From: Agapanthus africanus
Lineage: Eukaryota; Streptophyta; Magnoliopsida; Asparagales; Amaryllidaceae
Direction of reading: 5' to 3'
Length of the DNA stretch: 64,000 nt
NCBI GenBank assembly: GCA_030015575.1
Contig: CM057337.1
Coordinates: forward strand, 299,856,044-299,920,043
Part shown: piece by piece, positions 35,124-47,870 of the stretch
Numbering within the stretch: position 1 is the stretch's first letter
Layout: each line of letters starts with the position of its first letter
Program-made: the position numbers and the translations under genes
The notes under the pieces: generated by a model
The model's database searches: none
Told to the model about the DNA's origin: nothing
What the model saw: the letters and a program-made list of their open reading frames with translations, nothing else

Positions 35124-37242
35124 TGTAAGTCCACGTTACCTCTCCCGGTACATACGGGCTTGCGGAAATGATGAAAAACGATTTTCAAGAGGTGGTAACA
35201 TGGACTCAAAATACGGATCTTTGTTAAACAACTAACAACAAACCTAACAAGAGTTTTACCTACTCGGTTAGGAGGTTATACCTTTCTTGAACTCCTTCGT
35301 CTTCAACTCTTTCCGGTGTACGGATCGGCCTCACCTCGTCGTCTCCTTGCGCCGAAGATGGATCCACCTGAAAGTTTCTACCTTTGGCTTCTTCTTCGAA
35401 CTTGAAGAAACTAGAACACTTGGTTTGCTAAACCTTATGAACTAGGATGAGTAGAGAAGTGATTTGGGTTTTCTTTTATCTCTAAGGCAATGTTTCTCAA
35501 CTCATAAGAGGGTGTTTCCTTGAGCTAGAGAGAGAGCAATAGGAAGAGCAAGAGGGAGAGCTTGAGCAAGAGAGAGAAAGCAAATGAGAGAATGAGTAAG
35601 TCTTTTACCATCCAAGCTCTCATAATCCAAAACCATGATTACTCATAATAGTAATTGTGTATTATGTGATGGTTCAAGTCAAAATGGCCATATCATTTCA
35701 TGCACTCATTTTGCAAGAAGAAACAAGCAAGCAAAAGTCTTTGCCATGAAATGATAGCCATTGTAATGATGATGGTCAACTAGTCCAACCTAATCAACCG
35801 GTCAACAAAGTCAACCCCTTATCTCAACCATGACACAATAATACTTAATTAATATTATCATTAATCATATTTCTTATTCTCATTAGGGTTTGGCAAAAAG
35901 TCAATAGTCAACAGTCAACGGTCAACAACCCCAATGAGAATCCTCTGCCTCTGTCTCTCTGTCAACTGTGCATACACATCCGCATCCGCATTCCGAGGAA
36001 CATGAATACAAACGAGATAAAACCAATCCCAAAACGTATACTAGGATCTGGCTCAAACCAAATCCCGCTAGTGTTAACTGTCCGGACACTAAACGTGCAC
36101 AAGTGCACGGATGTGACCGAACCCTGTCACAAAACCATGCGACCTGTCGCAAAACTATGCGACCACTACTCTTTTGCCTAAAGGCGAATAGCTTTCTGTG
36201 TGTGACTCTAAAGACTCGACACTATGCTGGCAATGGGTTTAACCACAGACCGCAAGCGGCACTAGCTGTGCGTAACGGTCCCCAGGTAGATGCCGACAAG
36301 AAGACTGACGAGGTGAAACCCATCTGAACTCCTACTGAGCCTGAATGTGACAATCTCCGTATAGTCCGGTCTGTTCGTCTGATACATCGCATGGCGGGCC
36401 TAGGGGGCGGTAAACGTCAGTCCTCTACAAGCGGTACAAGTCTTGTCGGAGTGTAGCCCAGAACACCCTGAGATAACACTGGAAACCTACCAGTATATCT
36501 CGCTTGCCCTGGCCAGGGACTACTCGTGTAATGGCTCTCCTAGACACAGCGCGATGTCAACCCCCAATACCGGGAGAGACGAATCCTGTCTAACCGTCAC
36601 TGCCTCCAAGTGCTTCGGGGCTGCACCCAACTACTACCTGTTTGCACGACTCCTTTGAGCCGTGGTAGGGTAGTAATCTAAGTACAGTGGGAACACACTC
36701 GAGGCGAAGTGACAGTGTCAAGTCAGCGGACTAAGCTATACTCATGTCACCTGGGAACTGATAACTGACGATAGGTATAGTACCAACCAACAGTTCCCGA
36801 CGAGTCCTGTCCAGTGTACTCGTAACCTAACGAGCACCCGCATACTATCTCAAGTACGACGTACTGACGGCTGTGGGACAGACCGTCTCCCACACTGGGA
36901 TGAGAAGCGCATACGCTAGTCTACTCCGGAGTATCGATGCCCTGTCTCGATAGTCCTACGACTAGGGACCTGCATAAGGATGTGCTTGTGGATTACCCAG
37001 CCCCCACTAGCGTGACTGCCATCACAACGCTGGTAATCAAGCAAAGATCCTAAGGGCTCCACTAATGTGTATAGGTGATATACTAAAATAAACACATGTA
37101 CACATTAAAGTAGAAACAAACCAAGTAGCATACTACTATATTGAGCAAGATTGTCTATACAAGGTGAATATCCCAAGCTTCCATTAAGTAATATACAAAC
37201 TAATATGATACAGTAATGGCCTCTAGGGCATATACACTAACA
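35124..37242 (-). repeat. C3 5' LTR, 2119 bp
   Basis: Second copy of 26966-29089, followed on the plus strand by TSD AGAAC. Conserved block at about 36200-36285. Confidence 0.95.
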
Positions 37243-37400
37243 AGAACATCGATCGATCAAAATTTCCAAATCATTTTTCCATTTTGCCAAGTTTCTGTCG
37301 ATTTTAAAACTTGCTCGAAAAATCTTTCTGTATAGCTTAAAAATCCATGCAAGCAATTGTAGAGCACCACAAGAAATTTGGAAGCTTGATTCGATTATTT

Positions 37401-37448
37401 GGCCGAGGAACCGCCGCAAAACATGCCATTTAGCGGCGGTTCCGCCGT
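37401..37448. other. GC-rich hairpin module in C2 leader
   Basis: GGAACCGCCGC (37407-37417) pairs perfectly with GCGGCGGTTCC (37433-37443); flanking bases pair partly. About 180 nt after the PBS once C3 is removed. Confidence 0.82.
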
Positions 37449-38623
37449 GCGTTTGTGGCCAAATGCCTCCAAATTTTTTCTGGCACTCTCTGACAAGGAA
37501 AAATGATTTTTTTTTATGTTTAGTTTTAGCCCAGATTCTCTTGAGTACTGGTTTGCACTTGGTGCTAGACAGAAATTTTAATCGATCTATATTTTAACTA
37601 TGATATTATAAGTACTTAGTTTAGCGTCTGCGACCGTGAGTGTCCCTCGATCGGTAAACACGTCTGATTGCTATATGTTCTTTTAGACGAGTTTGCGAAC
37701 GTGACATTCATGTTGATGTTCTGTGTTGTGCTGTAATGTTGCGGATTATCGTGGTGGATAGCCTGGGTGCAGTGGTAGTACAGTTTTGTTTCATTTGTAC
37801 ATTTGATATTGCCGGGCGAGCGTCCGACATGTGGACTTCCGTCACTGCCTGTTTGTATATTATTCTTTTGGGGCATGACCGGGTTGAGGTCGATATACCC
37901 GTTGTATATATTTTCTTTTCTGTACTAGGATTACCCCGCGGTGGGGTGCACGGATAGCCGGGTTCTAGAGGGCAACGGGCCCTCATCTCATGGCATTGAG
38001 ACGGAGGGGGCTTCACTCTAGAATTTGCGGGCAATTCGCCACACTCGTAGGGGGTATAGGTTGATCCAAGGAGGGGTGCTCAAGTTACCGGATTCCGTGA
38101 AGTGCTGGGTGGTCCATTCACTTGTTGAAGGGGGCTTCCTGGCTTCAGGTTTTGGCGGGTAACTTGCCACGCTCGTAGGGGTCTAGGAGTTCATTGCACA
38201 GGCTATCCACAGGACCAGGGGAACGTCGGGCTTTCAGTTGTGGCTCAAAGGAAACCGGGGCTCCCAGATTATCTGTATTATTCTGTGATGCTTATTACTT
38301 TTCTGTGATTTTGCATTTATCATGCCTGGGACGATTGTTATATATATTTATATATACTAGTAGATGTTGTATATGTTTTGCACCCGCGCTAGCCCAGTCC
38401 CCGCTCTGTCGTTAGTTAAGTAACCTAACGGGTGATGACGGGACCCAGTGGCGAATGCGGATGGCATATACGTACATTTTATTTTCGTTCTTTTATGGTG
38501 TGATTAATTGATGGGACTGTGTTGATTCTTATCAATGCAAGGAAAACAAACCTATTATATGATTTTGTTGGAACCAAGTTTTAAAAAACTGACATTACAG
38601 ACGTACGCTTTTGCTTTGCACAG

Positions 38624-38850
38624 TGGTATTCGGTTAAGAATATCCAGCACCTCATTGAACGAGGCAAGGGCCGAGATCCCTTCATCGGGAGTGACCCCTT
38701 GGGTAGAAGTTTGCGTCAACGTAATAACTTCACTATAGTCGATCACTTTTTGCTTAGCATCATGGTATTCAGTTTGGAATATCCTGCACCTCATTCGACG
38801 AGGAAAGAGCCGAGATCCCTTCACCGGGAGTGACCTCTTTAGCAAAATTT
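38624..38850. repeat. 139-bp tandem duplication in C2 leader
   Basis: TGGTATTCGG at 38624 and TGGTATTCAG at 38763 each open about 75 bp of close similarity, including GCCGAGATCCCTTCA and GGGAGTGACC. Confidence 0.75.
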
Positions 38851-39496
38851 TTCGCTACTATACTTTTGTAAAACCACTTGGATTCCTTCAACGATATCAA
38901 GTTCGTTACGTTAAAGGTTTTTCGCCAAAAACCAGCCATAGCCCTCCGTCATTTCTTTCAGGTAGTACCTAGTATTCGTGCTGCGTTTGTTGGCCTTTGT
39001 CAAGGCGTAGTGTGCGGTAGATGGGTATTACTTGTCTGTTGCATTGAGCTGCGATTATCTAGGACAGTCGTATAACCTTGTTGGCCTTTGTCAAGGGTTT
39101 GTGCGGGTGGGTCTAGAGTAATCCAGGATAATGACGGGTTGAACTTGACTTGTGGTTTATGATTTGTTGGCTTTTGTCAAGGTATAAACTGCTCGGGGTA
39201 AAAATCATATCGGGAGTTTCAAACATACAGGAAACTTGCCAGGCATGCACATACCTTGTGGAGTGTGGTGACTTGAGTGGCTTCCATCAAGTTATCATGC
39301 GATGATAGTTGGATCCCGATTCCCACTGAAGAGTAGGATTGATCCTCGGGTAATTCCGACTAATTCTCCTTTTAGGTTTGGAGGAGAATTCGAGAAAACG
39401 GTGGGAGCCATCCAGATTAGATAAAATGATTATCCATTCTGATCTAGGTTAGAGTGCACACAGAGTGTTTCTTTTCTCTCTCTCTTTGACAGTGAC

Positions 39497-42400
39497 CATG
39501 GCCCGACCCTAGACTATGACTCAGTGACCAAGTTAACTGAACTTTCTTAAAAACACTGGCTTTTGGATTGTCCAAGTTGCATACATCATTGCCACTCCTT
39601 CTTTTACCCTTTGCTTTTCTCCAGAATACCCCGTATCACTACGTGTATCCACTTCCATTGGATAAAACCATCGTATAGTTATATACGAACTCGAAGGTAC
39701 TTTTTTGAGGATGGTTTCCGGTTCTGGAGAAAATGAATAGGATTATTCAGTTGTCTTTTCCTTTTACCTTCTCTCAGGTCGTGAGGGCTCCTAGGATTAG
39801 GAGATGGTACACCTATTACGCTTATTGGATATTCTTCTTCCAAACCATAGGAAGGTGCCAAAAGGTAGGGAATGAAGAAAACTAATTAGCCTAAGTGTGG
39901 TGTACAGAAGATAATGAGTAAAGAAAAATAAAGTGATTCGAAAGATGGCAAAATAAATTGCGACTGCTATTCACGACCAAACCAAGTCTTTCAACGCCAC
40001 TCCTACTTCACCTTTGTATTTCTCCAGAACACTCCGTATCACTACAAACATCCAATTCCATTGGATAAATCCATCGTATGGTTATATACGAACTCGAAGG
40101 AAATTTTTCGAGGATGGATTCTGGTTCAGGAGAAAAAGAATAGGATTATTCAGTTGTCTTTTATCATCACCTTCTCTCAGGTTGCGAGTACTCCTAGGAT
40201 TAGGAGAGTACACCTATTACGCTTATTGGATAGTCTTCTTCCAAACCATAGGCTGGTGTCGAACGGTAGGGAAGGAAGAAAACCATTTAAGCCTAACAAT
40301 GGTGTACAGAAGGTGACGACTAAAGACAAATAAAGGGATTTGGAGAAATGGCAAGGAAATATATGGTTTCAGTCATGAATCTGGATAATGGAAGAGGCAT
40401 TACAAGGAATACCAGGATACCCCTACAAAACATTTTAATTCACTATGCGTTATTAATTGAAAACTGATTTCCCAATTAGGTCCTTACTTCAGGGTATGTA
40501 TTTGATTCTCACATCTGTATGGTTTTATAGATGATGAGTGGGAGTAAGTTATTGGGAATTAGGTGATCATCCTCATTATATCGGAATTCGTTGTAATTGG
40601 TGATATTTGAGGAAATTTCCTGGGTTTTGCCGGACGACAAATATTTGGTTTTGAATATCCGTTGTTATGCACAAATTTCAAACTGATATATCTGTACGTT
40701 TATTTTAATAAAGTGAGATATAACTTTTTGAAATTTTATCCAAGATATTTACCTATATCAGTTGATGGTTAGATAAGGAGCATTCAACGGCGGTATAAGT
40801 CTTCATAACCATGGCACAGTTTTCAACCTACGACGCACAGGGTTTGAGTTATTCAACTCACGGGACTTATACAAAGTATTGTATGTTGTCCAGTGTCCAT
40901 TAGGACAAAGGGGTTGGTCCTCGTACTGTATTCTGTTTACTTGTGATTTCTCAAGTTTTAGACATGTGTTTCGTAGAAATACAAGGTCTAAGTTTGAGAA
41001 GTTATAGGTAAAAGAATAAAGTAAAGAACCAGGTGTTGCAAGTATCGGAATTCTTCAAGGTGATCGAAGATGTAGATACTTGTATGAGGTATTCAGTTGA
41101 TAGTAATGGTTTTGAGAAACTTGTTTCTCTTTCAGGTTACTCATAATTGGACGCACTCCTAAGTTGAGTAATGTTGATCGGGCTCTCTCCATTTAGTTGA
41201 CATGCACTGGAGACAGCTGCATGATTTGAATCTGGTTCCAATTAAATTAGTGCATTTGTTTCTATATTAGATATATATAGAATCAATTTATATCTTAACG
41301 ATGTTAAGGTATAGGGAGTCGTCCGGCTGATGCTTAAAACCAGAATCCGGATAAACTCAAGGCACGTTTCAGTAATGGCTGTTTATGGGTTATCCCGGGC
41401 TTTGACGAGGGTTAATTTTCTACCATCTTGAAGATCAATAGTGATATTGTTCTTGACTCGCCACAGTTTTAGTAAAATGAACTTTTTCAAAATGCAGTAG
41501 TGGGAGTATGGTAGAACTGGAAGTGATTCCAGAACCACAAACGATTACGGAAAATTTAATAGGACCTAAAGATTCAATCAGGATTGACATTCCTTTAGCC
41601 ACTCCCCAGATATGGTGGGTAACCTCAAGCACCCGAGAAGTACTTCGGTAGCCTCAAGGACGATGACAGGGAGGTTCTTGTTTACCCAGACTTGACACTA
41701 CTGTTGTTCCAGACTATGAGACCCGGCAGGAGGATGAGTATAGCGCCTTTCTAAACTAGCTTAGAAGTACACGTGTATATGATTCTGCCAGAGGGTTGTC
41801 GTAATCAGTGGGAGCAGCGGAAGCGTAGTGGACAAGTAGCTTATGTCTATTTATAGGTTAAAGCAGATATATCGGAGAAAGATCATCTATTTTTGATATG
41901 ACAGTCATGGGCATTGACTTCATCAAAATAGGGGATGGATCTGTTAAGAAGGTAATAGGGTGTGATGTCCTGATATTTGGGATGACATACACAGAGTAGG
42001 AAGTAAAATTCCTATACTACGATCGGTTATACTATGGTTGTCACACAGTGTTTTCTCCACATAGGATATGGATATTATATCAGGCATTCTGGTTACTAAA
42101 TCTAAAGTTTTAGATCTAGATTTAGGTAGTTTCCCAATCTGGGTACTAAGACGGTATTCTAAAGATATTTAGAATGGAAAACTCCTGGCATGGTGGTGTA
42201 CCTGCAAGTGATAGAGTCACCCTCTCTAAAGGTGTCATATAGACTAAAGGGAAGAGGGGTGTGCATGATTGGCATATCACTTGCTTAGGTAATTGAGTCA
42301 ATCATGAGATGTCAAATACCACACCAAATGTTGTTTTTGCACTAGATGTAATAAGTTGATATATTAATCCAATCCTGGAGAAAAACGAATGGAAGCAGTT

Positions 42401-42898
42401 TATGAATATAAGTGGATGTTCTAGGGCTTTGATAACAGTTGCCTCCTTTCAGAGACGGTTATCATTCCTGGCTTCCAAGGTGACATGGATGACAGAGTGA
42501 CTGTCAGAGTTATAGTTTTTCCCTCTGACGAGGGGCTGTAGTTTGGACAGGTGGTCCAAGCGGATACTGAGGTTGGTATGGCGCAGTGTACTGATTGAGT
42601 TCAGTAGACGATATAGTCTAAGAAGTTTGCTGTATTTGGAGTTCTTTTATGAACTGGGTCCCATCAGATATCCAGACATATTCTAAGACGGGTATTGCTC
42701 ATTTCGGGAGATAGTTTTCTCCGCGAAGTTGAGATAAAGAGAGACATAGAAAGAAACACTAGAGCGGATCCACTCACTGAGGCTATTTCTCGAACGCAAT
42801 AGTTTTACAAACAAGATTTGTGAAACTGATTAGTAGAGGAGTTGGGTGTTCGGTATCACACGGGTTGTGAGTATGCGACATCGCAATAATTATCCTTA
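39497..42898 (+). pseudogene. C2 gag-pol relic
   Basis: No open frame survives, yet nucleotide order still follows copia pol. Near 41310-41400 the text CAGAATCCGGATAAACTC matches the post-integrase segment of C5 (56293 onwards). 42050-42450 follows the RT end of C5, and 42690-42800 follows the RNase H end (GGGAGATAGTTTTC; CGCGAAGTTGAGAT). The length from gag start to these landmarks is close to that in C3. 39591-40330 is filled by a 405-bp tandem duplication of unknown origin. Confidence 0.7.
39591..40330. repeat. 405-bp tandem duplication in C2
   Basis: GCCACTCCT at 39591 and 39996 open two copies of about 325-405 bp that share CCATTGGATAAA, TATATACGAACTCGAAGG and ACACCTATTACGCTTATTGG. They differ by many substitutions and small indels, so the duplication is older than the C2 insertion. 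Confidence 0.82.
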
Positions 42899-42914
42899 AG
42901 AGCAAGTGGGAGAT

Positions 42915-44944
42915 TGTTGGCTATAGGGCCCTCAAGGCAATTATCGTAGTCACAGGTAGATGATTATGATGATTGAAAGAGGACCTATACCAATAAAACA
43001 GTCTTATTCGAAATGATAGTATGCTATCTGGTTTGTTTTTATCATCATGTATATGTTGATAGAGCCCATAGGATTCTTGCTTGACTACCAACATTATGAC
43101 GGCGATCACATACGAGAGAGCTGGGAGTCTATAAGCACATCCTTAAATGTCCCTAGTCGTGGGAGTATCGAGACTGGGCATCGATACTCCAGTATAGACT
43201 CGTGTATACTTATCTAGACCCTGACGAGGGGCGGTGGCCGGTCTCACAAGCCATTGGTGTCAGTTGTTCACCTAAGATAGTATACAGGTGCTTATTGGTT
43301 TATGAGTACACTGGACGGACTCGCCAGGAACATGCTAGTTGGTATTATACCTATAGTCAAATAGCAGTTCCCTGGTGACATGTGTACAGGTTAGTCTGTC
43401 GACCTGAGATCGTCATTTGTCTCGTGTGAGTTCCCACTGTACTTTGATTACTACCCTACCACGGCTTAAAGGAGTCGTGCAAACAGGTTTTAGTTGGGTA
43501 CAGTCCCGAGCCACATGGAGGCAGTGAGCGGATCGTCGGGGATTCGTCTCTCCCGGTATTAGGGGTTGATGTCACGCAGTGCACGGGTGGCCATCACTAG
43601 AAATCCTAGGCCGGGGTATGTGAGAATTACCGATCTAGGATCGATAGTTTCTCGGGTAGTGATGGGTTTCATACCGACAAGAATTATCACGTTGTTAGGG
43701 GTCTGACTTTAACCACCCCCCAGAACTCGATATGCAATACTCTTAGACAAACAGACCGGACTGTACGGATATTGTCACTGACAGGCTGAGTAGGGGTTTG
43801 GATGAGTTTGCTCGTCGGCCTTCCTTTCGCTCAATACCTGGGTAGCCATTACGTACAGCTAGTGTCGCTGACGTGCTTGTGGTTAAACCCACTGCCAGCG
43901 TATTGACGAGTATTTAGAGTCCCACACAGAGGGTTTTCACGGTTCCGGTGATATGGTGTAGTTGTTGTATGTTGGTACATACAGGTGTCCGAATGAATAT
44001 GTGCACAGGCTGCGTAGACTTTAATCGGACGGTTGATAATACTAGCGGCTTAGGATTAAGCTAGATTGTTAAATCAAGTATTGATTTAATAATTTGCATA
44101 TGTATTTATATATATGTATTCTAGTATTATTGCTCACTATTTATTTTCTCTCTTTGGCTATTCGTATTTTCGTACGAATACGCGTATGTGTATTTCAATA
44201 CATGTACCGGGAAGCATTCTGTATTTATACGGAATGGCTTCTAGAAGATTTGCCACCTCATTATTGATTTTCCTTTTTAGAAAAATCATTTGTTTTTATA
44301 ATGAGGTGGAAAGGTGACAAGGCATGGTATGGGCTTAAGCATGTAGTGATTGGTATGGGTTGATTTCTTTATTGTTAAAATGAAATAAGTGTTTTTTGGT
44401 GTGCATTTTTTTTGGGAGTGGAAAAAGAGAAGGGCCGGCCACTTTTGGAGGTGGATGGGGGCTTGCTCATTATGATTACACTCTCATTCATACACCCAAA
44501 AAGACTTAGCATATTTAGCTCATGCCATTCTTGTCTTGATCACCTCCAAATCTTCCATGGTTGAACTATGAGCATTAAAGTTTGAGAGAAAATTATGGTG
44601 AGACTATCCTACACTCCCACTCTCCACTACTAGCAATCCTGGAGAGTCGGTTGGTCCGCTTGGCGAACCTGGAGCTTGTGTCGTTTCCCTCGGGTGGATC
44701 ATCGGAGATGAAGGAGGACCGGCGACCAAAGTCGATCGACATCACTAGGAGCTTGGAAATGGTTGAAGACCCGAAGGACTTGGTTCATTAGGTATAACCG
44801 TTCTATCTCCTTTTGTTAGTTTACTAGTTTTAGGGTTAATGGTTTTGATCTTGGAAATCGGGTAATGGTAGCGCCGGGTTTTAGAAAATTTTTGTTCCAC
44901 ATTTGGCCACGGTTCGATGGCCGGGGCGCTCCCATAACCCAACA
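42915..44944 (+). repeat. C2 3' LTR, 2030 bp
   Basis: Begins TGTTGGCTATAGGGCC directly after the purine tract AGCAAGTGGGAGA (42901-42913) and ends CCCAACA. Its last 840 bp match the 5' LTR remnant. Conserved block at about 43845-43940. Confidence 0.9.
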
Positions 44945-45570
44945 GTTTGAGCCTGCAACGAAAGACGGATTATACGATCGCGATGAATAGCCAAACCCCA
45001 CCTTAGACCCCTACAGGTGCGGCAAACTACCCGCCAAATACCCGAAGTGAAGCAACCTCCCTCAACAACGTGAGTAGGCCACTCGGCACTTCAAAGTACC
45101 CGATAGTTTGTGCACCCCACCTTGGGTCTATCATAGGAGCAAACACAGTAAAAGAAATAATATACAATGGTGGCTACAACCTTAACCCGGATATGCGACC
45201 ATAAAATAATATTACATCAAATTACAACTTTACATCGAATGAAAAATTAAAACTCTCATCTCACATCCCCGGCTATTCATCACGACGATCCAACAAGTTC
45301 ATATCCACAAACCAATATAATCATCACAGATATGTACAACCCCCATTAATCGACGTATAGCGATTAGTAGACGTTCAGTACATATATCACATCACAGAAG
45401 ATCCGATTAGCTAAAGTACTTAGAAATTTCGACCGATTACCAAATTTGAATCTACCCCAAGTGCAACACAGTACACAAAAGATTCTGGGTGGAAACAGAG
45501 TATTAGAAAAATCACAAAACACCAAGCTGGATAGTATGCTGGAAAAACGAGTTGACTCAGCGTCGACTCG

Positions 45571-45586
45571 GCCGCGGATCCGCGGC
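45571..45586. other. GC-rich palindrome in C4 leader
   Basis: GCCGCGGATCCGCGGC is a perfect 16-bp palindrome about 195-210 nt after the PBS. The flank AGTCTGACCGATTC (45587-45600) matches the spacer of the Athila module at 53644-53656. Confidence 0.85.
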
Positions 45587-45794
45587 AGTCTGACCGATTC
45601 ACGATCTCGTTTTTCTTGGGTGTCCCAAAAAAAGCCTGCACGTATTTTTAAGGTCCGTGGAAAAAAATTTGGACCAGTTTTTAAAACCGACAAAAAAGTG
45701 CATTGTTAGTTCGTGTTTTGCGATTTTTCGGGTGATCGAATTTCTAACACTTTGCTAACATGTTAGTAATGATTTAGCTAGGCTCTGACACCAC

Positions 45795-47855
45795 TGTAAG
45801 TCTATGTCACTTACCCCGCAAGATAGCGAGGAGGCGGAACAAGTAAAAATCAAAACTTTCTTATATAGCAACATAGACTAATACTAAAGGATCTTTGCCA
45901 AACCATATCTAACGGAACTACGGGAGGTTTAATCTACTATGATAGACGATTATACCTCACGAAACTAGTCCTTCGGTTCTTTTCTCCGCTGTCCTCCTCG
46001 TCTATGTGAGCTCCGAGGATCGATCCGGATCTTGGTCACCTCCGTGGCCTCCTAAAGTCGAAGACGATCCATCCGAGAGTCTATAGTCCGAGCTCCACCT
46101 CAAGCCGAGGTAACTAGGTCAACAAGTTTGCTATGCTTGATGTCCTAGGTGATGTAGAGTAAGGAGATGGATTTGTTTTTCTATTGAGAACCTAATTTTC
46201 TCAACACATGAGACTATTAGGAAATGCTAGTGAGGAAGAAGAAGAAGAAACGATGGGAGCTCTCTTTTGATGAGACAGAATGAGCAAGAGATAATGATCC
46301 AAAAGAAAAATAATTACCAATATTTTATCATAAAAATTGTGATGGTTAAAATTGATTTGACCATTATCATGTCAAGTTAAATCCAAACCAAAAGAAGAGT
46401 CTAGTGCTCACAAAATATCTAAGTCAACAATAGTCAACTAGGTCAAATGGTCAAGCATGGTCAAATGGTCAAATCAATTAGCCATAACATAATTATCATT
46501 AAAAAGATTAGTAAACATTTTCCTCACCTCATAATGGTTTTGACCAAGTCAATGGTCAAAACCCTAATGAGGCACCTCCTTCTTCGCTCCTCACATCCGT
46601 GTATACACACCCGCATCCGCATTCCGTAGAACACGAATACTAGAAGACAAAACTAATACATCAATACAATACTAGGATCCGGCTTAAACCAAAGCCCACT
46701 AGTATTGTCCGCACGAACATCATACGCGCACAAGTGCATGTAAGTGATCGTAAGCCTGCCGTAAAACCATACGGCCTCTACACCCTTTGCTCAGTGCAGG
46801 GAAACTCTCTGTGTGGGACTCTAAAGACTCGACACTACACTGGCAGTGGGTTTAACCACAGACCGCAAGTGGCACTAGATGTACGTAACGGTCCCCAAGT
46901 AGATGTCGAAAAGAAGGCCGATGAGGTAAACCCATCTGAACTCCTACTGAGCCTGAATGTGACAATCTCCGTACAGTCCAGTCAGTTCGTCTAAGAGTAT
47001 CGCATGTCGGGCCTAGGAGGCGGTAAACGTCAGACCCCTAATAGCGGCATAAGTCATGCCGGAGTGTAGCCCAGAACACCCCGAGAAAGTACTGGAAACA
47101 CTACCAGTAAATCTCGCTTGCACTGGCCAGGGACTTTGTGTAATGACTCTCCTAGATACAGCGCGATATCAACCCCCAATTCCGGGAGAGACGAATCCTG
47201 TCTAACCGCTACTGCCTCCAAGTGCTTCGGGACTGCACCCAACTACTACCTGTTTGCACGACTCCTTTGAGCCATGGTAGGGTAGTAATCAAAGTACAGT
47301 GGGAACACACTCGAGGCGAAGTAGCAGTGTCAAGTCGACGGACTAAGCTGTACTCCTGTCACCTGGGAACTGTTATCTGATGATAGTTATAGTACCAACC
47401 AACAGTTCCCGATGAGTCATGTCTAGTGTACTCATAACCTAACGAGCACCCGCATACTATCTCCAGTACGACATACTAATGGCTGTGAGACAGACCATCT
47501 CCCCTGCTGGGATGAGAAGCGTATACACTAGTCTACTCCGGAGTATCGATGCCCCGTCTCGATAATCCTATGACTACAGACCTGTATAAGGATGTACTTG
47601 TAGATTACCCAGCACCCACTAGTGTGACTGCCATCACAACGTTGGTAATCAAGCAAAGATCATAAGGGCTCCACTAATATGTATAAGAAATATGCTAAAA
47701 GAAACACATGCACATATTGAAGTAGAAACAAACTAAGTAGCATACTACCATTTTGAGCAAGACTGTCTATACAACTGTGAATATCCCAAACTTCCATTAA
47801 GTAATATACAAACTAGTATGATACATTAATGGCCTCTAGGGCATATTCACTAACA
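45795..47855 (-). repeat. C4 5' LTR, 2061 bp
   Basis: Plus strand runs TGTAAGTCTATG to ATTCACTAACA. It is clearly related to the C3 LTR and shares the conserved block at about 46808-46890. Confidence 0.9.
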
Positions 47856-47870
47856 TCCTCAAGGCTCGAA

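Larger units (their letters stand above)
26966..37242 (-). mobile_element. Copia C3 (Angela type), complete but inactive
   Basis: 10277 bp flanked by AGAAC at 26961-26965 and 37243-37247. On the minus strand: 5' LTR 37242-35124, PBS 35122-35110, 2-kb leader, gag-pol 33054-29104, PPT, 3' LTR 29089-26966. LTR start TGTTAGTGTATATGCCC and protein order (gag, protease, integrase, RT, RNase H) mark it as Ty1/copia; gag and LTR text point to the Angela lineage. It landed 28 bp past the PBS of C2. LTRs differ by a few percent at most in the parts I compared. Confidence 0.95.
37248..39496 (+). other. C2 5' leader, second part
   Basis: Continues the leader cut by C3. It holds the GC-rich hairpin (37401-37448), the block shared with C3 at 38391-38445, a 139-bp tandem duplication (about 38624-38850), and three copies of GTTGGCC-TTT-GTCAAGG (38989, 39080, 39166). 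The start of gag by comparison with C3 should be near 39497 (ACCATGG), but the frame closes at once. Confidence 0.75.
26083..44944 (+). mobile_element. Copia C2 (Angela type), interrupted by C3, coding region decayed
   Basis: Plus strand: 5' LTR remnant 26083-26924, PBS 26925-26937, start of leader to 26965, then C3, then leader 37248-39496, degenerate gag-pol 39497-42898, PPT, and 3' LTR 42915-44944. The remnant of the 5' LTR matches the end of the 3' LTR with about two dozen differences in 842 bp. The pol relic, by contrast, is only just alignable to C5. So C2 was probably copied by proteins of another element after its genes had decayed. Flank GTTTG (44945-44949) is the candidate target duplication. 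Confidence 0.85.
44945..47855 (-). mobile_element. Copia C4 (Angela type), leader and 5' LTR
   Basis: On the minus strand: LTR 47855-45795, PBS 45793-45781, leader 45780-44945, then cut by C2. The leader matches that of C3 (44945-45300 against about 34215-34560), including the order of blocks. The PBS carries one change (TGGTGTCAGAGCC). Flank TCCTC (47856-47860) is the candidate target duplication in Athila. Confidence 0.85.

Noticed and set aside
37616..39075. Open frames of 60-110 codons in the C2 leader as host genes
   Set aside because: They lie in a leader shared with C3, overlap in several phases, and contain no recognisable domain.
46447..46994. Small open frames in copia LTRs (also in 27814-28440, 35968-36658)
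   Set aside because: They follow LTR sequence similarity and are interrupted differently in each copy; no evidence of translation.
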